Shown piece after piece: positions 7,226-10,962 of a DNA stretch of 10,962 nucleotides. The DNA comes from Fibrobacteraceae bacterium. GTDB taxonomy: Bacteria; Fibrobacterota; Fibrobacteria; Fibrobacterales; Fibrobacteraceae. Each line of letters opens with the position of its first letter. The first letter of the stretch is position 1. Location: the NCBI GenBank assembly GCA_021443045.1, contig JABUUT010000038.1:14998-25959 (forward strand), read 5' to 3'. A program made the translations under genes and the position numbers. The notes beneath the pieces were generated by a model. The model searched no databases. It was not told the origin of the DNA and saw nothing but the letters and a program-made list of their open reading frames with translations.

Positions 7226-7688
7226 GAAAGAAGACAACACCCCCGTTATTACCAACCGAAAGGCCAATCACCTTTACTTTGTGGAGGAGCGCTTTGAAGT
7301 GGGCATTATGCTCATTGGCTCCGAAGTCAAATCCATCCGAGATGGCAAGTGCACCATTACCGAAGCCTGGGTAGACTTGGATGACACCAAGAATGAGTTA
7401 TGGCTTGTTGGTGCCCACATTGACGAATACCTTTTTGCAAATCGTTACAACCATTTTCCGGCCCGCAAACGCAAGTTGCTGGCCCATGTAACAGAAATTC
7501 GCAAAATGCGCAAAGCCAAGGAACTCAAGGGCTACACCATAGTTCCTCTAAAACTGTACTTTAAAAATCGTTATGCAAAACTTGAAATAGGAATATGTCG
7601 AGGCAAGGATCAAAGAGACAAGCGTCAGGATATTTTGCAGCGGGATGCCAAAATGGAAATGGCCCGAGTTGCAAAAGCCCATCGCTAA
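7218..7688 (+). CDS. smpB: SsrA-binding protein SmpB
   Basis: SmpB binds tmRNA (SsrA) and delivers it to stalled ribosomes for trans-translation. Conserved blocks in order are NRKANHLYFVEERFEVGI, GSEVKSIRDGKC, ELWLVGAHIDEY, NRYNHFPARKRKLL, VPLKLYFKNRYAKLEIG and RGKDQRDKRQDI, ending in the basic tail that folds into the mRNA channel of the decoding site. The 156-residue length is full. The ATG is embedded in the end of the HU gene with an 8-nt overlap and no separate ribosome site of note, which suggests translational coupling. No ssrA gene is visible in this window. The last 94 nt also encode the proposed start of the amidase gene in another frame. Confidence 0.96.
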   Translation: MAKKEDNTPVITNRKANHLYFVEERFEVGIMLIGSEVKSIRDGKCTITEAWVDLDDTKNELWLVGAHIDEYLFANRYNHFPARKRKLLAHVTEIRKMRKAKELKGYTIVPLKLYFKNRYAKLEIGICRGKDQRDKRQDILQRDAKMEMARVAKAHR

Positions 7689-8809
7689 CAGCTGTGCTCA
7701 TTCTGTGGTTTGGCATAACTTTCTGCTGTGCCGCAACCAACGGGAAAGTCCCCGAAGTGTCCATAGACACCTCCCGTTTTGTGGACGTGGAAGAAATCGC
7801 AAAAAAAGTAAACGCTTCCTTTCACTGGTTTCCTGTACAAAAAATTTTCTACATAGCCTCCCCCAAAGACACCGCCAAATTCGCCATAGGCATGGACTAT
7901 GTGTGGCTGAGTAAAAATGAGGCAGGAGTTGGGGGCACAGAGGCTCTCAACCTTGCTCCCACACTACAGGGCGATAAAATTTGCATTTCCAAAAAAGATG
8001 CGGCGCTTTTTCAAAAATGGCTGCCACAGCCACCACCACAGCCATCCCAACCCGTTCCTGTAGCCAAACCCAAAAACGAAACTGCTGGCACCCGCGAAGT
8101 AAAAACCATCGTCATCGACCCAGGACACGGAGGCAAAGACTCTGGAGCCCTAGGAAAAAAATCCCAAGAGAAAGACATTGTTCTTGCGGTGGCCAAACTT
8201 TTAAAGAAGGAACTGGAAAAAGAAGATTTTAAAGTAAAGCTCACCCGCGACAAAGATGTGTTCATTGAGCTTGGCGAGCGGGCCAACCTGGCCAACCAGT
8301 GGGATGGGGATTTGTTTTTAAGCCTCCACTGCAACGCCATTGACGGGGCCGAAAACCAGAAGCGAATCAAAGGCTACCACTTTTATGTGCTACGGGCTCC
8401 CGAAAGCGAAGAAGACAAAGCCATTGCCCGCCGAGAGAACAAAGTGGCAGCCCTGTATGGCGAAAAAAACGCCAAGGAGGAACTGTCTCCCATCGAATGG
8501 TTCAAGTTGGAAGCCCGGCTGGAGAAGTACAAGCAGAATAGCTACATGCTTACAGAAAATTTGTTGAAATCTTTTGACGGAGGCAAAATAAAAAAGCTGT
8601 CTACAGGCGTTGGCGGAGCCGGATTCATGGTTCTGGTTGGAGCCATGATGCCAGCCGTTTTGGTGGAACTGGGATACATAACCCACCCCGAAGACGAGGA
8701 CTACATGATAACCACCAAAGGTCAGGAAGACTTGGCAAAACGGGTGGCCAAGGCTGTTGAAGCCTACAAGGAAGGGGTAAAAGCCTACCGCGAAACATTA
8801 GGCCGATAA
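7595..8809 (+). CDS. N-acetylmuramoyl-L-alanine amidase (Amidase_3, AmiC-like)
   Basis: This periplasmic zinc amidase should cut the bond between N-acetylmuramic acid and L-alanine, as in cell separation and wall turnover. Numbered from ATG 7595, the Amidase_3 domain (about 171-395) has zinc ligands His178 (DPGHGG), Glu192 (SQEKD) and His245 (SLHCNA), and catalytic Glu358 (VLVELGYITHP). An N-terminal domain (about 60-145) ending in KICISKKDAALF resembles the copper-amine-oxidase N-terminal-like domain often joined to amidases (inference). A proline-rich linker follows. A hydrophobic export segment lies at about 32-46 (LTAVLILWFGITFCC). ATG 7595 has AGGA 5 nt upstream and supplies basic residues before that segment, but it lies 94 nt inside smpB. 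The only alternative, GTG 7694, comes 5 nt after the smpB stop, lacks a ribosome site, and gives an uncharged signal start. The function is secure; the start is not. Confidence 0.9.
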   Translation: MSRQGSKRQASGYFAAGCQNGNGPSCKSPSLTAVLILWFGITFCCAATNGKVPEVSIDTSRFVDVEEIAKKVNASFHWFPVQKIFYIASPKDTAKFAIGMDYVWLSKNEAGVGGTEALNLAPTLQGDKICISKKDAALFQKWLPQPPPQPSQPVPVAKPKNETAGTREVKTIVIDPGHGGKDSGALGKKSQEKDIVLAVAKLLKKELEKEDFKVKLTRDKDVFIELGERANLANQWDGDLFLSLHCNAIDGAENQKRIKGYHFYVLRAPESEEDKAIARRENKVAALYGEKNAKEELSPIEWFKLEARLEKYKQNSYMLTENLLKSFDGGKIKKLSTGVGGAGFMVLVGAMMPAVLVELGYITHPEDEDYMITTKGQEDLAKRVAKAVEAYKEGVKAYRETLGR

Positions 8810-8842
8810 AAATTTCGCTTACCACACTTTCCACTTATTTTC

Positions 8843-8848
8843 TATATT
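8843..8848 (+). promoter_or_regulatory. Possible -10 (TATATT) of yebC
   Basis: TATATT lies 37 bp before the yebC ATG in an AT-rich stretch of the 76-bp gap after the amidase gene. The upstream TTACCA (8819-8824, 18-bp spacer) is a poor -35. The same TATATT hexamer forms the -10 of the tRNA-Arg promoter in this window. Confidence 0.4.
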
Positions 8849-8885
8849 ATTTGCATTAAAATCAAAACTCTATGAAGAGGTAATT

Positions 8886-9629
8886 ATGTCCGGACACTCC
8901 AAGTGGGCCACCACCAAACGCAAAAAAGCAAAGACTGACGTTGCCCGTGCAAAAGCATGGAACAAACTTATCAAAGAAATTTCTATTGCCGCCAAACTAG
9001 GCGGTGGCAATCCCGATGCCAACCCACGCCTCCGCGCCGCTATCCTCAAGTCCAAGAGCCAGAGCCTTCCAACAAAGAACATTGAAAGTGCCATTGCCAA
9101 GGGTACAGGAGCCAACTCCGGTGCAGACGTAACAGAACCAATGTACGAAGGCCGCGGCCCGGGCGGAATTGCCATTCTCGTGAAGTGCATGACCGACAAC
9201 AAGGTTCGCACAGTAGCTGAAGTTCGCAACATTTTTAATAAGAACAATGGTTCCATGGGTGAAGCTGGCTCCGTAGCCTGGGCATTCACATACAAGGGTG
9301 TCATCATTGTTGATGCCGAAAAGTATCCAGAAGACCAGGTTATGGACTTGGTTTTGGAAGCCGGTGCCGAAGATATGTCTACCGAAGATGGCGTACACGA
9401 AATTTCCACCGCTCCCGAAACCTTCGATGCCGTTTCCAGAGCCTTGGAAGCAGCCAACATCGAAATGATGAGTGCAGAACTTTCTTACGTTCCAAACGAC
9501 CCAGTAAAACTGGGCCACGACGATGCCCAGAAGCTCCTTAAGCTCATTGACAAGTTCGAAGACCACGACGACGTTCAAGATGTTTACCATAACGCCGAAA
9601 TTGACGAAGCCGACATGGATGCTGAATAA
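8886..9629 (+). CDS. yebC: YebC/PmpR (TACO1) family protein
   Basis: The N-terminus MSGHSKWATTKRKKAKTD and the following LIKEISIAAKLGGGNPDANPRLRAAI are the diagnostic opening of the YebC/TACO1 family. The middle EGRGPGGIAILVKCMTDNKVRT and the FNKNNGSMGEAGSVAWAF motif are also typical. At 247 residues it is the standard length. Members were long annotated as transcriptional regulators (PmpR); mitochondrial TACO1 and more recent bacterial work point to a ribosome-linked role in helping translation through difficult stretches such as polyproline. The sequence cannot decide between these. AAGAGG at 8875-8880 lies 5 nt before the ATG. The frequent ruvC neighbour is absent. An AT-rich inverted repeat and a strong terminator follow the stop. 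Confidence 0.96.
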   Translation: MSGHSKWATTKRKKAKTDVARAKAWNKLIKEISIAAKLGGGNPDANPRLRAAILKSKSQSLPTKNIESAIAKGTGANSGADVTEPMYEGRGPGGIAILVKCMTDNKVRTVAEVRNIFNKNNGSMGEAGSVAWAFTYKGVIIVDAEKYPEDQVMDLVLEAGAEDMSTEDGVHEISTAPETFDAVSRALEAANIEMMSAELSYVPNDPVKLGHDDAQKLLKLIDKFEDHDDVQDVYHNAEIDEADMDAE

Positions 9630-9667
9630 TTAATTTATTCTAAACAAAAATGTTTTGAATAAATTAA
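9630..9667. repeat. AT-rich 11-bp inverted repeat after yebC
   Basis: TTAATTTATTC (9630-9640) pairs perfectly with GAATAAATTAA (9657-9667). The stem continues inward after a T-T mismatch with AAAC/GTTT around an AAAAAT loop. It starts directly after the yebC stop codon and is followed by an A-run, not a T-run, on the plus strand. It is therefore not a canonical terminator for yebC, but it may stabilise or process the 3' end. Confidence 0.7.
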
Positions 9668-9694
9668 AAAAAAACTTTTATTCATTGATATCTC

Positions 9695-9740
9695 AAGCCC
9701 TGCAGCAATGCAGGGCTTTCCTGTTGTTGTATTTTTCTTT
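9695..9740 (+). terminator. Intrinsic terminator of yebC
   Basis: AAGCCCTGCA (9695-9704) pairs perfectly with TGCAGGGCTT (9709-9718) around a GCAA (GNRA) tetraloop: ten base pairs with a GC-rich core. A T-rich tract follows (9717-9740, with TTTTT at 9732-9736), though it is interrupted. This is the strongest terminator-like structure in the window. The symmetric stem could act on both converging transcripts, but only the plus side has the T-rich tail. Confidence 0.8.
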
Positions 9741-9762
9741 ATCAAACGAGTATTTATCAAAC
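9738..9762. repeat. 10-bp direct repeat TTTATCAAAC
   Basis: TTTATCAAAC occurs at 9738-9747 and again at 9753-9762, 15 bp apart, at the left edge of the repeat-rich intergenic region. It could be a remnant of duplication or slippage; no function is apparent. Confidence 0.6.
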
Positions 9763-9765
9763 AAA

Positions 9766-9793
9766 CTGGTGAAAGTCTAACGACTTTCACTGG
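9766..9793. repeat. Hairpin with perfect 9-bp stem
   Basis: GTGAAAGTC (9769-9777) and GACTTTCAC (9782-9790) form a perfect 9-bp stem around a TAAC loop. Two G-T wobbles and one C-G pair extend it to 12 bp. No T-run follows on either strand. It is the first hairpin of the alternating hairpin/heptad region. Confidence 0.75.
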
Positions 9794-9805
9794 GGTTGGG
9801 TGATG

Positions 9806-9826
9806 GTTAATGTTTAATGATTAATG
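9806..9826. repeat. Heptad array H1 (three copies of DTTAATG)
   Basis: Three adjacent 7-bp units start at 9806, 9813 and 9820. They differ only in the first base and all end in TTAATG. The array sits between the 9766-9793 hairpin and GA-hairpin A. Confidence 0.8.
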
Positions 9827-9831
9827 CCTTG

Positions 9832-9859
9832 TTCATCCCGAACTTCGTGAGGGATCCAG
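9832..9859. repeat. GA-hairpin element A
   Basis: After TC (9833-9834), the outer stem ATCCC (9835-9839) pairs with GGGAT (9851-9855). Next inward is a GA/GA tandem mismatch (9840-9841 with 9849-9850), then a 2-bp inner stem AC/GT and a TTC triloop. CCAG follows at 9856-9859. The layout is the same as element B at 9901-9933, with different stem bases. Confidence 0.75.
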
Positions 9860-9867
9860 CGAATACG

Positions 9868-9895
9868 TTTAATTGTTAATGATAAGTGATTAATA
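9868..9895. repeat. Heptad array H2 (four degenerate units)
   Basis: Four units of 7 bp start at 9868, 9875, 9882 and 9889. The second, GTTAATG, is identical to the first unit of H1; the other three are degenerate relatives. The array fills most of the space between hairpin elements A and B. Confidence 0.65.
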
Positions 9896-9900
9896 AACTG

Positions 9901-9933
9901 TCATTCTGAGGGGCAAAGCCCCGAAGAATCCAG
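9901..9933. repeat. GA-hairpin element B
   Basis: The outer stem ATTCT (9903-9907) pairs with AGAAT (9925-9929). A GA/GA tandem mismatch follows (9908-9909 with 9923-9924), then a perfect GGGGC/GCCCC inner stem (9910-9914, 9918-9922) and an AAA triloop. TC precedes it and CCAG follows (9930-9933), as in element A. The form recalls the widespread bacterial intergenic repeats of the type TCATYCTGAG...GAAGRATC (from memory). Confidence 0.8.
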
Positions 9934-9962
9934 AGAATGTCCATATGAGTATGCAAATACCA

Positions 9963-10011
9963 ACCACAGACAACTGATAACCGACTACTGACCACTGGCT
10001 ACTTACAACCA
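9963..10011. repeat. Heptad array H3 (seven units, ACYACTG-like)
   Basis: Seven consecutive 7-bp units run from 9963 to 10011. ACTACTG (9984-9990) and ACCACTG (9991-9997) are closest to a consensus of roughly A-N-N-A-C-T-G. The unit resembles the ATTAATG of H1 at four of seven positions (A--A-TG), plus a shared T in some copies, so the arrays may be diverged relatives. Confidence 0.7.
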
Positions 10012-10020
10012 ATCAGGTTC

Positions 10021-10063
10021 GGCGCAAGCGCCTAGAGGTATGAGATTTGAGCTCAAAGTGAGC
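10021..10063. repeat. Two short hairpins and weak heptads before the minus-strand gene end
   Basis: GGCGCAAGCGCC (10021-10032) is a 5-bp GC stem around AA, or 4 bp around CAAG. Units AGGTATG and AGATTTG (10036-10049) continue a 7-bp spacing. GCTCA-AAG-TGAGC (10051-10063) is a second 5-bp hairpin. None has a T-run on the minus strand, so termination of the 10120-10881 gene here is uncertain. Nothing else is recognised up to 10119. Confidence 0.5.
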
Positions 10064-10119
10064 GTAACAAACGACCTCACTACTAGCCATCAACAATGTC
10101 CTTAGACGCAAGTCAAGAA

Positions 10120-10881
10120 TTATCTTCTCAACATCTTCTTTCTGCGCTTTTCCTTTTCGCTCAAGCCCGAATCGTCATCATCGTCGTCATCATCGGCAGA
10201 AGAAATTTTCTTTTTCTTCTTTTTCTTCTTCACAGGTTTTTCATCGTCATCATTAGAAACCATTCTGGAGCGGCGGTCTTTAGACGAAGACTTTTCTGCA
10301 GAGCCGGTTTTCTTTTCCACAAACTCTTCAGCTGGTTTTTGAGCATTCTGCATTCTCTTCAACTGGGCCTTATCTATAGGATTGGCAGAAGCCTTCACAA
10401 TGTCACGGTCATACTTGCCTTTCCAAATCTGCCCCAGAAGAGAGCCCGATTCCTGGGCATCCTTGAAAATACCCTGAGCCCATTCATCGTTGGCAGGAGG
10501 TAGAAGTTTGAACTTCAAATTGCGAATTTTAGTAGGTTCATCCTCATAGTAGAGCATAATGTCGAACAAACCCACATTATATTCCTTGCCATCGCTACCC
10601 TGAGCCACATTGGGAACATAAGCCAAAACAGCATACAGTTCCCCGTCAAAGAGAGCATTGATAAGAACATCTGCATCTCCGGCAGGAGCCGCCACTTCAC
10701 CAGTAGCCTGGAAAGCCCATGGAGCAGCATCAACCTTAAGCATAAACTTATGGAAACCCTGTTCCATTTTCTTCAGTTTTACCAAAGCACCGGCAAAAGC
10801 CTGAAACTCCGGCTTAATATTGTCTTGTGCAGAGCAAACCACTGCAAAAGCCAAAAGCAATAAGGCAAGAAACTTTTTCAT
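10120..10881 (-). CDS. Secreted protein of unknown function with Lys8 and Asp8 tracts
   Basis: The gene is not recognised. The 253-residue product opens with a clear signal peptide (MKKFLALLLLAFAVVCSA, cleavage likely after Ala18), so it should be periplasmic or exported. CSA at the cleavage site is not a standard lipobox. Residues about 20-175 look like one folded mixed domain, with aromatic-rich ELYAVLAY and FDIMLYY segments. From about 176 on the chain is highly charged and probably disordered. It contains eight consecutive lysines (218-225), then eight consecutive aspartates (230-237), then a very basic end (KEKRRKKMLRR). AAAGGG about 10 nt before the ATG is a good ribosome site. The gene starts 23 bp after the stop of another minus-strand gene, so the two probably form an operon. 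Confidence 0.85.
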   Translation of the reverse strand: MKKFLALLLLAFAVVCSAQDNIKPEFQAFAGALVKLKKMEQGFHKFMLKVDAAPWAFQATGEVAAPAGDADVLINALFDGELYAVLAYVPNVAQGSDGKEYNVGLFDIMLYYEDEPTKIRNLKFKLLPPANDEWAQGIFKDAQESGSLLGQIWKGKYDRDIVKASANPIDKAQLKRMQNAQKPAEEFVEKKTGSAEKSSSKDRRSRMVSNDDDEKPVKKKKKKKKISSADDDDDDDDSGLSEKEKRRKKMLRR

Positions 10882-10904
10882 TTATACAACCCTTTTTTGT
10901 AATA

Positions 10905-10962
10905 TTAATTTTTAAAGAACAATGCCTTGGCGGCTTCGAACATGGGGTCCTTTTCGTCTGGC
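10905..10962 (-). CDS. C-terminal end of an unidentified protein, cut by window edge
   Basis: Reading the minus strand from the right edge gives the in-frame codons PDEKDPMFEAAKALFFKN followed by TAA (10907-10905). The codon choice (GAA, AAG, GCC, TTC) matches the other genes here, and the other two minus frames read implausibly. Only 18 residues are visible, so no family can be named. It lies directly upstream of the secreted-protein gene with a 23-bp gap. Confidence 0.6.
   Translation of the reverse strand, partial: PDEKDPMFEAAKALFFKN

Noticed and set aside
7694..7745. Lipoprotein signal in the amidase (FCC motif)
   Set aside because: The residues before the cysteines (ITFC) do not form a standard lipobox; an ordinary signal peptide is more likely.
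8997..9590. Long minus-strand open frames over yebC
   Set aside because: They are shadows of a well-supported yebC, with Cys/Gly/Val-rich nonsense composition and no start signals.
9806..10011. CRISPR array
   Set aside because: The units are 7 bp and degenerate, with no 24-40 bp direct repeats, no unique spacers of equal length and no cas genes.
10096..10503. Plus-strand open frame of 135 codons
   Set aside because: It is the antisense of the secreted-protein gene. Its Ile/Val/Phe/Leu-rich runs simply mirror the Asp and Lys codon tracts, and it has no ribosome site.

Overview
The window reads as a piece of a Gram-negative chromosome of moderate GC with tightly packed housekeeping genes and no phage, transposon or plasmid genes. 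The best guess is Fibrobacterota (Fibrobacter-like) or a close FCB-group relative. This rests on the overall protein flavour, on promoter-like sites matching the TAnnTTTG -7 element known from Bacteroidota (upstream of the tRNA and of rlmN), on the absence of a Shine-Dalgarno sequence before two genes, and on a repeat-filled intergenic region. The assignment is inference; no database was searched.

Layout. A tRNA-Arg(ACG) gene runs off the left edge on the minus strand, with a clear promoter. Everything from 170 to 9629 is on the plus strand: a class A penicillin-binding protein; rlmN (23S rRNA/tRNA adenine C2-methyltransferase) overlapping a TPMT-like methyltransferase; a YchJ-family SEC-C zinc protein; argC; obgE; an HU/IHF-type DNA-binding protein overlapping smpB; an N-acetylmuramoyl-L-alanine amidase whose best start lies inside smpB; and a YebC/PmpR-TACO1 family protein. 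On the right, two minus-strand genes converge on yebC: a secreted protein of unknown function with a Lys8/Asp8 tail, and the last codons of its upstream neighbour.

Functional themes. Two genes act on peptidoglycan: the bifunctional synthase and the amidase that cuts the stem peptide. Several act on the ribosome or translation (tRNA-Arg, RlmN, Obg, SmpB, YebC). ArgC is a lone arginine-biosynthesis gene. The 7-8 nt overlaps (rlmN/methyltransferase, HU/smpB) and short gaps indicate co-transcription and probable translational coupling. Likely internal promoters precede rlmN, the HU gene and yebC.

The least ordinary part is the 490 bp between the convergent yebC and minus-strand genes (9630-10119). 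After an AT-rich inverted repeat and a strong GNRA-loop terminator, it alternates hairpins with degenerate arrays of 7-bp period. Two of the hairpins share one architecture: a 5-bp stem, a tandem GA/GA mismatch, an inner stem and a triloop, followed by CCAG. This looks like a modular intergenic repeat cluster and is the main candidate for something undescribed.
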